This document shows positions 1 to 12,282 of a DNA stretch of 64,000 nucleotides, piece by piece. The position numbers were made by a program, and so were the translations under genes. Under the pieces are notes generated by a model. It ran no database searches. It saw only the letters and a program-made list of their open reading frames with translations, and was not told the origin of the DNA. The DNA lies in contig OU452228.1 of the NCBI GenBank assembly GCA_911728455.2, positions 8,914,629 to 8,978,628 on the forward strand, given 5' to 3'. The DNA is from Marthasterias glacialis. Its lineage: Eukaryota; Echinodermata; Asteroidea; Forcipulatida; Asteriidae. The first letter of the stretch is position 1, and each line of letters begins with the position of its first letter.

Positions 1-85
1 GGGAATCAGCCCGGGTGAAGCCTGGCTACATTTTCTGTTTGGAGTAATACAAACTTCAAAAAAATATCCCCTTACACAAATTTTT

Positions 86-134
86 TTAATTATTTATTTA
101 ATTTATTTATTTATTTAATTTATTTATTTAATTT
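86..134. repeat. TTTA-rich simple repeat
   Basis: This is an imperfect run of TTTA and TTTAA units about 50 bp long. It is pure A/T apart from its edges. No coding or regulatory role is visible. Confidence 0.9.
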
Positions 135-2633
135 TCCTGCTGCGAAATTTAACTAAAAATGCCGTAAATCTCTCACTAAAAGTGCATCAAAAAAATTCAA
201 TGTTTCCTCCAAGAATAGCCTCTTCATGATCGAATTTCCAGAGATTGTTTTGTATGGTATGTTTGCTGAAAATGAGTAGATATGAATGAACATACACTTC
301 CAAACCCAGTATTGATTTCTTAGCAGGAACTTTGGCCCAAAGTGTGTCCAATCTTTACAAGCATTAGGACATATCAAAACCGTTATGTGAATGTTTCAGC
401 AAATTCTATTGCAGAGTTTTGTTCAGAAATCATTAGAAATTCTCAGTATGGTTAGGGGAAAAGGTCACAAGATAGCCAACTCATGATTGGGGCTGCAGAA
501 CATCCCGGTAGTTGCCAAGCCCATTACTAGAAAGGTAATTACAAGAAATGATTGGTATTGCTCACCCCTGGTGACATTAAGAATGCCTACCTGTGTACAA
601 AGCTAAAAAGTCAATCTGGGACTCCACACCCTACAGATGAAATTATCCGTAACAATCTTGGTCCGCTGTTGTCAAACAGCATCAACCCCCCCATCTCTCT
701 CTGCAATCAAGGCTCATCTGCAGATAGCTCTCAGCAAGGTTATATTGAATTTGATAACAACAGAAAGGGTGATTTTCAGAGGTGGGTAAGAATCCTGACA
801 AACAAAACCGTGCTGTGTTTGGAATAAGTATTCACCGCTTCAATGAAATTACCTTTCTGTATTTTCTGTCAATTTATATACCCCGTAAGAGAAATCCTCT
901 TTGAGCAATTGGTTTTACAATTGACAATTTACTCCTCGAGGGGTTTCGGAGTTGTTTATACAAATCAGGAACCATCTACATCAAAATTGATAAAAGAACG
1001 GACAATGTGTTTGCAGTGTTTTTCCCAGTGGATCTTAACAAGAAAAACAAACTGTTTGGAGACTAAGGTAATTTGAGGCCGCAGCCTAGGGGTGCACCCC
1101 TAGAAGCTACTCTTTAGGTCTTCAGTTCAAATTGCTATTAGCTGAATTGACTCACAAGATTTTTGTGTTACTGTCAGTAGTTATTATTATTATTATTATT
1201 ATTTTTCAATAGTATTTTTGTTTTCTCCAAAACTGTTGTTTTCTCTTTGCAAAGATCCCATTGGTTTAGTGCATGCATATTCAACTCCACATTGTAATGT
1301 GAAACTAGTTGCACTTCATATGAAAGACCATACCATGATTTGTTTTTTTTTTAGATGGACTTTGTTTAATTTTGTATGTTCTTTGTCGACGAGAGTTGTG
1401 TTCCACTTGCGCGAGCATTGCAAATAATTTCTGGTGGAATGAGTTGTTCGCCACCAATGTTAGGGAAACATTGGCTGCTAAGTTAGCAACAGATGGCCAA
1501 TCTATTTCTGAGGTGTTCACTGGTGCTCTGAAGGGGCAAGTCGCCTTTGGATTGGGCGCTTTTGGGCCATAAAAAAAACATTCGTTATGAAATGAGCATG
1601 GTCGGAAGGATATTCTTAAAGTGGAACACAGTGATTCACATAAATATCCCTTGAAATTGTGTGGTTTTTTGTTGAATTTCGTGACAGAACACAGTCTGCC
1701 ATTTTGTAGAACTAAATTTTTAACTCCACACAAAATGGGGGACACTATGTTTCTTTGTTGTTCTTTCCAGAGGCAAATGTATGTTGTTTTAAAGTCACTA
1801 CTCACTAATTACAACACACTGTAGGTGTTTTATGTAAAGAACAGCTCATAAAAAGACTATGGAGCTATTCCTAACAGCAACATTTTAAAAGATTTGAAGG
1901 CAATGTGTGGCTTTAAAAAAGGCCCTACATTTTTTTAGATGGCAGAAAGTCAAGCAAATGATAACGTTTTGTTGTCACGAAAATAAACATATTTTTTTTA
2001 GAATTCCCACAATAGAACTTGAATACGCGTCTGCTCTAATTGCCTCAAAAGTGCTGAAAAGATGTCAACATTTCACAGACCTTGTTTCTACGCATGCCTT
2101 TTGATTCTGATAAAGGATGAAGTTCCCTTACGGCAACTTTTCAAATAGTGTAAAGAACTTCCAGAAACTCATCTGTAAGAATCATCGACATTGTCACTTA
2201 TGTCCCAAAGTAGCCTGAAACAGGCTCCAACATGTTTTGCTATGTGTTTTTTTTTAAATATTCATTTGACGAGTCACTTGCGATAAACTCGACAGCCATA
2301 TTTTTGTTCCCCTCTCTCTCAAACGTTGAGAGCTTTTCAAGTGGAAGCATTTCTAATGGTGATTGGTATTTAAACAACTTGACCTCACCAGAGCTTTTAA
2401 AAACAGATTTGACAGTCTGATCCATGAGGTTGTCAACAGTGATTTACCGCTCTGTTAAAGGTGCCATCTTGTTGTACTTTCTTTGGATAAGTTTGATCGA
2501 CCTTTGACCTTTGAACTAGAACTTGCTGCATTGAGTAATGAGCTATGCAAACTGTAACTTCTGCTCAGCTGTGTTTTCTCATTAGATGTGGTCTGCAGGC
2601 CTAATACTCAAACAGCTCTTCAGGTGGTTTGAC
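135..2633. other. unassigned AT-rich sequence
   Basis: I see no recognisable gene here. Only short open frames occur, the longest being 166 codons on the minus strand (1305-1805), and none matches a family I know. A TTA microsatellite lies at 1181-1203. No tRNA boxes, LINE motifs or fold-back structure were found before 2634. Confidence 0.6.
1181..1203. repeat. (TTA)n microsatellite
   Basis: About seven to eight TTA units in a row end in a T run. Such trinucleotide tails often mark old LINE or SINE 3' ends in this window, but no element body can be recognised next to this one. Confidence 0.9.
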
Positions 2634-2776
2634 GGGAGACTTTTGGGACACTAGGTGGCAGCAGACTTACCAGGTAAATCCATTTTTGTTGGGATTGTGC
2701 GCATGCCAAGAACAACGGAAACAACGGGAATTTACCTGGTAAGTCTGCTGCCACCTATTGTCCCCCCAAAGTCTCC
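2634..2776. mobile_element. fold-back (MITE-like) element
   Basis: Two arms of about 46 bp, 2634-2679 and 2730-2776, are near-perfect reverse complements separated by about 50 bp. Each arm carries the motif GGTGGCAGCAGACTTACC followed by AGGTAAAT. A third copy of that motif follows in direct orientation at 2801-2819. The structure fits a non-autonomous fold-back DNA element. Its superfamily is not identifiable because no clear target-site duplication is seen. Confidence 0.7.
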
Positions 2777-2819
2777 TGTTGGAGGTTTTGAAATACGCTC
2801 GGTGGCAGCAGACTTACCA

Positions 2820-3876
2820 CATGCAGTCTAGCGTTCTTGAAAATATACGCATGCGCAGAATTGTTATACAATATAACTTAATTAACTTCTATGCCTGCTG
2901 CATTGCTTTATAAATACTACATAGGTGTACAGAATGTTTACATGATTGAAAACCTCCTATCTGATAGATTGCGGAGCCCACTGTTTCACCATCTAAAACC
3001 ATTTACAGGCTTCACTGATCATGCATGGCTCACTTTGATGCAAGGGTAAAGCTGTAGGGTGTGCACAAAGCTGCAGGCAAACGGGAGGAATGGATTTTTG
3101 AATTGTTTTCAAATGGTCTGTAATTCAACGCATGTACAAATTGTAAGGCAAAAAAATTGAATCTCTTCAAACTGTGAAAAGATGATAATAGCTTGTAGCT
3201 CTACTACTAGCCAACTCGTTCCTGCCTCCTTTCTGCTTACTTTGTGTTTTGTTTACCTTCCACATCTTCTGTCTCTGCTCACTGCTCCTTGCTTTTCACT
3301 CCGGAGCAACTTTTCCAGCTGACTATTTTTTCCACTAAATACACTTATATCTTTATTTGTTGTGTTATCATTTGAGAACATTGTATGGTTGGAACTTGAG
3401 GCCCTTATTATGTTTTGCATCACTCACAGACATTTACAAAAAAAAATTATTAAAAATATAAATGAGTGAATGAAATGAATCAATGAATGAAACATCTGAC
3501 TGTGAAATTAAATGTAACCACAATAAGTTAAGGACCAACGGAAATGCTGATGGACTTTGTGAAAAGACAAGCTTACCACTAGCTGACCAGTCAAAGAAAA
3601 AAGGCCAAACCAAGCTCAATCAAGACCCTTCAACAGAAGCCCTTCTCCTATAGCTTATTGTTTCAATAGTCTCAAGAGGGGAATGGAACAAATTCAATAC
3701 AGAAAGTCGTTCAGGGAAAATGCATTGATGTAACACCTTTAAATTCCAAGGGGTTTTCATTCTGATTTTTACTTTTATTTTTTATCAATCATGGCATATC
3801 CTGTTGGGCGTAATTCTACCGTACCCACTTTACACAGACCACCTTCATCAATTACCAGAAGCCCATAGCAAATGCA
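2820..3876. other. unassigned sequence
   Basis: There is no gene or recognised element here. A short GAAT/GAATGA-rich stretch lies at about 3459-3492. The remainder is unremarkable AT-rich sequence. Confidence 0.55.
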
Positions 3877-4024
3877 TTAACCAGTTAGCGTACGGAACCT
3901 TCCAGATTTGCCCGTCCAGCATGATGGGATTATTTTCTCGGAATTGCCGGAATCATTTTTCTTTGAGAGTACCGCTGGCACAAAGAAATCCTGACTTGAC
4001 AAAGCCAAGAGAACAAAGATTCTG
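3877..4024 (+). repeat. dispersed repeat, copy 1 (partner at 54035-54190)
   Basis: This block of about 148 bp recurs on the opposite strand at 54035-54190. Both copies begin with TTAACCAGTT and end near AACAAAGATTCT. A shared core contains GTACCGCTGGCACAAAGAAA. Matching short open frames arise in both copies, but the similarity is at nucleotide level, so I read it as a dispersed repeat rather than a gene. The class is unknown. Confidence 0.75.
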
Positions 4025-5088
4025 TTTGAAGCACCAGTGTGTTGTTTCTCCGTTGAGAAAATATCGTCACACACCGTGAATTGCAAAACCTCGGCCGTTG
4101 AGATACAGCCGAGTATTAGTTCCAAGACCAGAACTAGGACTGTAACCACGGTTCACTCGGACTTGCCTCCATTAAGCTAATATACAATGAAACACAATGG
4201 TGGAAGCCTCTCAATGTCTCGTAATCCTCTTGTTATAACAAAAGGACAAAGATCTGGAACTGGGGATCACACAATAACACATAAAAGGAGAATTTCAGCA
4301 TTATCTTCAGTACCACCCGGCTTCCTTCTTTCCGGTTGTCCGAATTCACACAAAAATACGAAGTGCACATCATCTGTTTTCTGGCATGGAATATAATGGC
4401 GTGTACACATGTCATCCAGCGCTAATGGATTAAGCTTTTTTTAAGAAACTGTACTAACATCATGAACATGGACTTGTCTTTTATGTTTCACAAAAAATCA
4501 AGGTCTTGTCATAATTGTCAACTTCTTTAAAGAGTTGCATTTGGACAGTGAAACAGTTTAGTTGAGATAAAAATACTGACGAACATGTGCCAGATTTGGA
4601 GCTGGTAGTGGCAAAAAGCACCCCTGCACTCCATATGATGTACCACTTACACTGCTTACAGCAGGATGATAACATTACAATAATGCATTCTAAAATTTGC
4701 ACCTTCACTCTGACTTTCCGAATAACAATGTTGGGAGTCTTTTTCCTTTTACAGTGAATAGTAGACAATCATTTGATCAACCCCTAGAAATGCAGCTATG
4801 ATACTCGAATGTCATCTGAGCTAGACCTGTCCAAACAGCACAGGATAAGCTGGCAGACCTCTGAGAGTGTGAGTGTGTGCAGCCTAGGCGGTTATTCTTG
4901 TTGAAAAAATAAACATGGATCACTTGCCTGGCACTATGTTGCTTCAGGCACCAAGGGGATTGCGCAAAGACTCGTTGTTTAACTCGGTTTCTTCATAATT
5001 TGGGTGTCCAATTTACACTTCTGAGCCTTTCTAATAATACACATAGTTCCTTACCTTGGAGGAAAGTGTATAGTTTGTACTTTGTAGC
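4025..5088. other. unassigned sequence
   Basis: I see no recognised gene, repeat or RNA here. The short open frames on both strands have no recognisable composition or motif. Confidence 0.5.
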
Positions 5089-5434
5089 GTGTCGTGTCCG
5101 GGCGGTCTAGAGCGTCAAACTCAACTTCCAGTAGCTGAGTCGTCAAAGAGTGTGGGGGGTTCGAATCCCGGTCAGGACACTTTGTGTTCTTGGGGAAGAC
5201 ACTTAACTTATAACTGCTTCTCATCACCCAGAAGTAAACGGGTACCTGATGCGAGGGTAGAGATTATCGAAGTGAATGATTAGCAGCCTGCGGGCCAATT
5301 TGGCTGCCGGTGCTGCATACTCCAAAGGAGTTGAGATGGTTTGAGGAATGCTTATGGCCCAACGAACAGGTAGTAATAGTGTAAGGCGATTTGATACAAT
5401 ATTTAAAAGTGCCTAACAACTGCCTATTATTATA
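5089..5434 (+). mobile_element. tRNA-derived SINE (family A), near full length
   Basis: A tRNA-like head of about 90 bp carries a pol III B box, GGTTCGAATCC, at 5158-5168. The family body follows, with the segments CTTCTCATCACCCAG and GGGTAGAGATT and then GCTGCATACTCC. A tail ends in TGCCTATTATTATA. The same head-body order recurs at 25590, 41178, 46971 and 52535, and body-only at 34277. Transcription by pol III from the internal boxes is the family norm; current activity cannot be judged. Confidence 0.85.
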
Positions 5435-6818
5435 GTCATGAGCAGTTAGTTCTGAGAATAAAATCGCCATATCAGAAGGTGGAAAAATAACATGGGTGTA
5501 AAACACTGAGTGTACTGTAATTATGTTACGTCCGTGTAAGGGTAGGAACAAACAAAAATAGTAATAATAAATAAAACAGATAATTATTATAATAATAATA
5601 TTCTTAATGCCCGATGCTGTTAATACATCGTTTAGACAGGGCACATATAGTTCCAGAAATGGTTAAATCTTGTAAGTTTTGAACTATTTCAAATTGACTT
5701 GGTCATAAACCAAAACTTGTGTATAAATGTTACATATGACTTTTCATAGTGTTGTTGTCAAACTACATGAATTCCTGCAACTTAATAGATTGGCCCACTG
5801 TTGACTTGCCACACTGCCTCATACGCATGGGTGGTCATGTTTTTTATAGTGAAATTGAGGTTGAAACACAAATGAAGAGCATGTGCGCGGCATTTCAAAT
5901 AAGGCTTAATACATGTAGACCGCGCTAAGCGCTATGCTTCACAAGATTTCACGGGTTGACTCGATGTAGCACCGAAACGATAACATGTTATTTTCAGGTG
6001 CTATTTCATGAAGTGCATCCGAAGCAGTCACCCTGAGCAAATAATTTATGCAGCGTGTGGACGATCCACTTCCTGAGGGGAAGACACACCAATGATAAGT
6101 ATCACGCCGAAATCCAAGCCCACACAAAGTCCTCAAGTTCTGTTGCTCTGCAACCCAGTTTGTGTCATCACACCAATATCCAGTACCTGTGGAAACTAAT
6201 CAAAATCTAATTGCGCGTATGAGGTAAAAGCGACGAACATTTCAGCGGCCCGAGCCCCAACAACAAATACGCACATTGTAGGTATCGTTTGTATCTTCAT
6301 CCGTCGGTAGTCTATTGCATTCGGACTTAAATTAAGTAAGTTAGATTATAGCCAAAGTTTTTCCCCCGCGCGTCTGATTTCGCAAAGGTAAATTTGGTGA
6401 TCGTGTTACGGTAAATGGAGAGCAGTGACTCTAGGGTGTTTGTGCATTTCTGTCAGTCAATGTGTACCAAGGATAGATGGCCGGCTGCTTTGTATGTGTG
6501 TGGTTTTTGTTTGATTTTTTTTATTTATTTTTTTTATTTTATAGCTGCATGGTCTCTTCCTTTGCGGGTAGACAGGTATCAGAAGAAAGTTTAAAAATTG
6601 AAATCAAAGTGCTTTAGCCTGAAGCTCTAGAGTATTGAATTTTTTGTTTAGTTTTTTTTTTTTTCGGTTGTAGGACTAATTTCACAAAACATAGAGATTC
6701 GTCTCAGAGAAACCTGAGAGTGATCTTTAATATCCGAAGCAAAATGAGATGTCAGAACTCAAATCATAATGGTGTTGAAATGTGTTTCGTTAGAATTCAT
6801 GGCTAAGGTGTACTTGGT
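5435..6818. other. unassigned sequence
   Basis: No gene is recognised. An ATT-rich stretch lies near 5580-5600, inside or next to the SINE tail. Otherwise the sequence is plain, with T-rich runs near 6500-6540 and 6650-6665. Confidence 0.5.
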
Positions 6819-7140
6819 AAAAGACATTTAACCATAAGTTGTCTCTCTCCACCTAGGTGTACACATGTAAATGGATAAAGACACTATGTAAGCTCTTTAC
6901 TGGTGTTACCTAATTAGCTCCGATGAGATGGAGTTTTTGGGACATAAGTCCCCTCCAGTCAACATGAGTACGGGGTTGATTCCTCACATGAGTGTTCTTC
7001 GTGTAAAGACACTTAACCATAAATTGCTTCTCTCCACCTAGGTGTTTATATAAATGGATAATGTGATGGCGCTATAAGTTGTTAATTACTGGTGCTTCTT
7101 TCCCCAAGTAGCTCCGATTACTTGCTTGGCCTACTGAGAG
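6819..7140 (+). mobile_element. two degenerate SINE body fragments in tandem
   Basis: Two copies about 185 bp apart begin at about 6819 and 7005. Each reads AAAGACA-TTAACCATAA followed by CTCTCCACCTAGGTGT and AAATGGATAA, then a stretch containing AGCTCCGAT. The order of a TTAACCATAA-type segment, TTGCTTCTC and a GGTA-like stretch mirrors the family A SINE body, so I read them as decayed related copies. The tRNA head is not recognisable. Confidence 0.55.
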
Positions 7141-8699
7141 GGTCATGGGTGTATGGAAGCCAGTTTGCCAACTTGCCGACTACCAATTTATTCTTCACTC
7201 TTTAAAAAACCCCATAAAGACTAGCACGCCCGGTTCGGTAACCAAGCTTTACGCAACTGTCAAAACCTTCATCCATGATCAGATTAACAAACAATTTTTT
7301 TTTTTTTTTTTTTTACACTATTTGTTTATGTATTCAATTTAGTGTGCTGAAGTCAAAAGGATTGAATTTTAGTCTGGATGCAAAGTTCTGCTGACTTTAT
7401 TGGCCAACTGAGTCTCAAAACGCCGACTGAGAAAAAATTAACGGGGAAGTCGCGCACCCTCTACACCATCATGGTTGCTACACAAGTGGAGAGGGTTCCA
7501 TAACCAACTATAAATCTCATGACAAAGCAGTGTCCTATATATAAGAAAAAAACTTGCTTAGCAGAATATAAAATATAACACGTGTATAAACATTCGACGC
7601 AGTGACTGTGTATGTTTGATCCACTACTTTTTCACTCAGAAAATAAACTGCTGAGGCAATATTTACTGCGGTATGATTCGGGGCCCCTTGTGTAAATTTC
7701 ACAAATAAGCTACTAGTGCTGAGCACACAGATTTGCAAAGGCTAAAGAAAACTTGATAAACAGGTTAACCAGCCAGAATAACTCCTGATGTGGACGATTT
7801 TTGACGGGTATTAAGTTGATTATGTACTTTTTTGTGTGTGGCCAAGTGCCACATGGAGATGCCTCCAAGGAATGGAGACGGTGTCAAAAGTTCTTTCATT
7901 GATTTGTGGACATGGGGGGAGGGGGTGTACAGTGATGTGATCGCCGCTGAAAAAAAGCACTTTATACCTCAAATCATCGCTGGCATTTTGAACCCTCCTT
8001 ACACAATGACTGTCAGGAAGCGCCAGCACTAATCCAGAGACTTTCTTCCCCCCAGAGCCTATAGATTTATTTCAAAGCATGAAACTGCAAACACTACCGA
8101 TCTGCCCACAAAGTTGACATAATTGTGCAAACAGAAAACCGGAGTATCAAATTCTGATCACGTTGACAGCAGCGAACTTACCTCTTGTCCGACCGCCTCG
8201 GCGAGCTGCACATCTCTCGGCCCGTTTTTATGGGAATTTTATTTTTGCCTTCCTCTCTTCCTCTCTCTCAGCAAAAGTGGGGCATGCTGACTGTGAATAA
8301 CTCTCTGTTTGTAACACGCATCAAATACCTGCAATCAAGGCGATAGTAGGGATTAGCGGAAAAAAATGTGGGTAGAGTGGTGTTCATCAATCAATGCAAG
8401 TTCTCTTGGATGGATTTTCAATCACATAAAAACGGCCGTGCATGTTTTGTTTTTGTTTTGTGTGTTCTTGTGCATGGGGGGGGGGGGGGGAGGTTTGTGG
8501 GGCGTCTGATTTTGAGTAAAGCTCCCCTGATGGCCATAAGTCACATTTTTGTTGAGTGCATTTTAAATGTCGCAAGGATAATTTGTGATAATTGAAGGGC
8601 GGGGTTGTTTCTTTTTGGCACACAGCCTGTCGGTTTGCATTCATAATAATCAAAAACGTCCAGTGGTAAAACTTTGAAACGATTATATTTCATGGTCTT
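7141..8699. other. unassigned sequence with homopolymer tracts
   Basis: No gene is recognised. A T tract lies near 7297-7313 and a run of about 14 G at 8477-8490. Short open frames exist on both strands but look random. Confidence 0.5.
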
Positions 8700-9010
8700 A
8701 CCCCAAAAAACCTTCCCCCCATCCCCAAAGCCCACCTTGCACCAAAGCCCACCCTATCCCCACCACAAAGCCCAACCCAATTCCCAAAGACCAACCCAGA
8801 TCCCCAAAGCCCTACCTCATCCTTAAAGCTCATCCCAAAGCCCACCCCATCACCAAAACCCACCCCATTACCAAAGCCCACCCCATCCCCAAAGCCCACC
8901 CCATCCCAAAGCCCACCCCCATCCCCAAAGCCCATCCCCAAATCTCACCAAATCCCCAAAGCCCACCCATCTCCAAAGTCCCCCACCCCTTTCCATCCCT
9001 CACCCAAACC
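8700..9010. repeat. C-rich minisatellite (CCCATCCCCAAAGCC type)
   Basis: About 18 degenerate units of 14-20 bp carry variants of CCCATCCCCAAAGCCCA. The complementary strand is G-rich, with many GGG/GGGG runs closely spaced, and translates to meaningless Gly/Trp/Phe repeats in two frames. The repeat is real; the apparent proteins are artefacts of periodicity. Confidence 0.9.
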
Positions 9011-10074
9011 CCTGGAATCCATGCATGCAACTTTTCAGCTAATCAGTTGATTTCCTCATTAATTTGGAGTTTGAAAGCTGTGCCTTTGAAAATTGAAACA
9101 CACTACAAAGTCTTGCTGTGCCTAGATGTTTCCTCTGTTTTTTTTTGTTTTTTTTGACAATGTGCAGTTGCAGTGACTGGGAATCACAACCCACTTGAGA
9201 GGGAATCCAGAGTCATAGACCCATACACTTCAATAAAAATGTATATTGATGGAGTAGAGCTAATTGAAGAGCTACAATTGTCCATTCAAATATCAAGGTT
9301 GCCTCGTCATTTATATCTTAAAATGGTTGTCTGCAACTTATGCAAGCTGTGTTCACATGTATGTGTTTTTTTTTTCTACCTGGCTGCTGCTCAATTTGTT
9401 ATTGACAGTTTGTTGATCAAACGTGCACTTTGTTTTGATTTGCGGGGAATGTTTTGCTCGCTACATTTCTGTGAACTAGATGTATATTAACAGCCTTCGG
9501 GGACTATAGTGGCCACAAGCTGCTTGTAGCAAACTACCCATAGCGGCCGGCCATTAACAGCTGCACGATCTGACCCATTTCCACTCAACCCCAGAAAGGT
9601 CCAAAGCAAAGGTCAATTCTTCAGTTGACGTTCTCTAATGTTTCCCATCTTAACACAGTGTCTACATTTCTAAAGCAAAATCAAATTTCTGTTCTACGTA
9701 TGTTTTTTTGAAAACATTTACATATATTTTTTTGAAAACATTTTTAGTGAAAAAATTTTACATTAGTAATAGTAATACAACCTCAAGCTGCTTATATTAG
9801 TGCTAAGGGGGCAATCCAAATGCAATGCTTTCTTACCCCTCACAGGTTCCCGTTTTTCCCGTTCCCGTGGTATAGCAAAATGATATCACTTATTATGTTT
9901 ATTATTTTCTGGAAATGAAACCAAGAATGCCTCAAAAGCGAACTTAATCACTGTAGCTCGGAAGCCTGAGGAAACCTGGAGATAAGGATGCTTGCTATGT
10001 GAACCAGAAACGCCGGGGTAAACCCCTACTCTTTCATGATAAGTATTCTGGTTTTTTTTTAAGTGCACTACCCG
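9011..10074. other. unassigned sequence
   Basis: No recognised gene or element is present. A 105-codon open frame at 9173-9490 (plus) has no recognisable motif. There is a short local duplication of a TTTTTTTGAAAACATTT-type string near 9700-9745. Confidence 0.5.
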
Positions 10075-10249
10075 TCCTAGTACACAGGACCTATGGCTTA
10101 ACGTCCCATCTGAAGGTCATAGCAATTATGGTGAAGTGTCTTGCTTAAGGACACAAGTGTCGCGACTGGCCAGGCCGGGATTCGAACCTACATTCTGTAA
10201 ACTACAGAACTTAAGTTTGGCAGACTAGACCACTCGGCCATGACCCTCC
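10075..10249 (-). mobile_element. SINE family A copy, head and part of body, minus strand
   Basis: Read on the minus strand there is a tRNA-like head, with AGAACTTAAGTTTGGCAG (the plus-strand view of a CAA-type anticodon arm) and a B box seen as GGATTCGAACC at 10178-10188. A short body follows with CACTTCACCATAATTGC. It is shorter than the 41178 copy and ends near CTATGGCTTAACGTCCCATC, which may mark a different subfamily tail. Confidence 0.75.
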
Positions 10250-10679
10250 ACTCCACTTGGTATGTGTGTCTGGCTTCATGATCGTGTGGCATGCGCGTAT
10301 GGCCAAAAGGTATCATGTGACACGAGTGCATGGCAAAATGGCATAGTATCTGTATGGCACATTATATCATATGATAAACACATCTAAAAACCCATCTGTG
10401 AATTTTTCACTGAAACTTTTACTTGTGTACTCAAAAGAACAATGGATAACGGTAGCATACTTTGATTGTCTTATCCTACACTGTTCTATACTTATATTTG
10501 TCTTTTTTATAAAGACAAGAGAAATACACTATTTTTACCATGGTTTTCTTGAAGATTGCACTAACTCAGACAGAAACATAATATGAGCGTACAATAGTGT
10601 TATAACATGGAACAATGTCAAGCAACAAACCACAAGAGAAACTGTTTTTTTGTTTAAAAAAAAATTGTTACACAACTCA

Positions 10680-10744
10680 GGGGTGAACAGAGAAAAATTG
10701 ACTGGAGCGGGATTTGAACCTGCGACCACCGGCTAAACGTACAT
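10680..10744 (-). mobile_element. fragment of tRNA-core terminal-inverted-repeat element
   Basis: On the minus strand this reads as the 3' half of a tRNA-like unit with B box GGTTCAAATCC, followed by CAATTTTTCTCTGTTCACCCC, which is the 3' terminal repeat of the family at 39289 and 50301. It is truncated at the A-box side. Confidence 0.7.
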
Positions 10745-11112
10745 TAAACATCATTAAGTACCAAAACAAACTTTGAATCTAATTTAAAGATCTGTTAGTT
10801 TGAAAAGTTATCAATTACATGGATCCCATAAATCACTACTCCATCACTTCAACCTGCTTACAGACAGATTGTAATTGAGTCGAGGGATTCTACAGCATGC
10901 TGTTTTTTTTAAATTGATTTTGATAACTTTTTTTTATGCACAATCCCTGAGTCGTTTTAACATCAATTTCCTTAAAATCAATCTTTGTGAAACTTCACTG
11001 ACATAATGTATTTGTGTATTGGTAAAAAAAAAACATTGATAATAATCACAAACTTCGTTGGTATTTCTACTCTGCTTTTTGCTTACATCTTTGAACATTA
11101 GTTGTAGTTTTT

Positions 11113-11300
11113 TACCGATGTGTTTTAAGCACTGTTACTCAGTACTTTCCCGAGTCCTGTGAAAAAATATTTTCCTCGGTTGGGATTCGAACCCATGACC
11201 CCCGCCATTCTAGCATAGAGGTCTTACCAAGTATACTACCGAGACTGCCCGGTAGCTAGAGGCAGTTCGGATCCTATTAGCAGCGGGTACCTCGACCATT
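11113..11300 (-). mobile_element. tRNA-derived SINE (family C), minus strand
   Basis: On the minus strand the element reads: a 5' leader with GAACTGCCTCTAGCTACC, then GGCAGTCTCGGTAGTATACT (A-box region), ATGGCGGGGGTCATGGG, a B box (plus-strand view GGATTCGAACC, 11183-11193), and a tail with GGGAAAGTACTGAGTAACAG. Copies with the same order lie at 53190 (minus), 58506 (minus) and 59000 (plus). Confidence 0.8.
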
Positions 11301-11305
11301 ATAAT

Positions 11306-11406
11306 AGATGTTGATTTTTGCATCGGGGATAAAGAACATCAGTTGTAGTTTTTTACCCATACACCTACAACTAATATTCTTCATCCCGATGCAAAAATCA
11401 ACATCT
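11306..11406. repeat. inverted repeat beside a SINE
   Basis: Arms 11306-11348 and 11365-11406 are near-perfect reverse complements; each contains TTGATTTTTGCATCGGG. The 16-bp loop contains TTTTTTACCCATACAC, which resembles the 3' end of the adjacent family C SINE. The hairpin may result from head-to-head or inverted insertion of SINE-linked sequence. Confidence 0.75.
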
Positions 11407-11409
11407 ACA

Positions 11410-12054
11410 TCTTTGAACTTACACAAGAAAGACAAACCTGAACAAATTTATACAAATTTGATCAAGATCTTTCATTTTAAATTATCGGCTACTCGTATTC
11501 CCGTTGTTATCAATCCCACACCGTTTAAATCTTCCTCAAAAAAGAATTAACAGATGAATATTCATCTCATTCCACCCTGCTCATATTTTCATTATACCTT
11601 ATCTCCCCCCCCCCCCCAGAAACGCAGTCTTTGGTCTTAATTGCAAATGATGGCTCAATTGACTACCACTTGTCCCTGAGATTTTTCAACGGTTCTGTTC
11701 AGATCCAGGCTCTCCCTGCACAGCTACCTCGTGTTTTGTTTTTTTGTTTTTTGTTTTTTTGTCTTCCTCTAGCCTTGGTGTTCTGTTACTGATTGTCCTC
11801 ATGTAACCTACTTTCCAACATCCTCTGTTAAAGACGTCTTAGGTATGAAACTGGCCGAAAGGGTAAACGTTCGGGTTTGCAAATGTAAGCTATTAGAAAT
11901 GTTCACATTTACCAGCAGTCTGGGGGCTCCACTACTGGCAGCAATCGTCTCCTGCGGACGTAATCCTCCAGTGCTTTCCCTAATTTTGTTCTCTTTCTAT
12001 GATTTATAGTCTTTTACTTGAATATAATCTTTGTATTATTGTTTGAGGTACAAA
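11410..12054. other. unassigned sequence with C and T tracts
   Basis: No gene is recognised. A run of about 12 C lies near 11606-11617, and GTTTTTTTGTTTTT-type runs lie near 11736-11760. Confidence 0.5.
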
Positions 12055-12108
12055 TTTAAAACAAACAAATAAACCAACCAACAAATAAATCAACCAACAA
12101 ATAAACCA
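12055..12108. repeat. AACC/AAAT-rich short tandem repeat
   Basis: Degenerate units of about 20 bp of the form ACCAACCAACAAATAAA repeat two to three times. This is simple sequence only. Confidence 0.8.
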
Positions 12109-12282
12109 TTTTTTTAAGCATCAAGATACTATATAGACCCCTAGCATATGACGTCACATGCTCAAACATCGTGCATCTCAAAATTATTACCATCGATGAA
12201 GATTTTTGATTTTGGGATGACCAAAGAAAAATTGACTTGAAACAATTGACTAGAAAAATTGATGTCCTTTTAACTGTAAAAA

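Noticed and set aside
1305..1805. 166-codon open frame on the minus strand, the longest in the window
   Set aside because: There is no recognisable domain, no codon pattern unlike its surroundings and no splice or promoter context. A frame of this length is expected by chance somewhere in 64 kb read six ways.
8690..9030. Gly/Trp/Phe-rich proteins on the minus strand
   Set aside because: They are translations of a C-rich minisatellite; two frames give similar low-complexity products.
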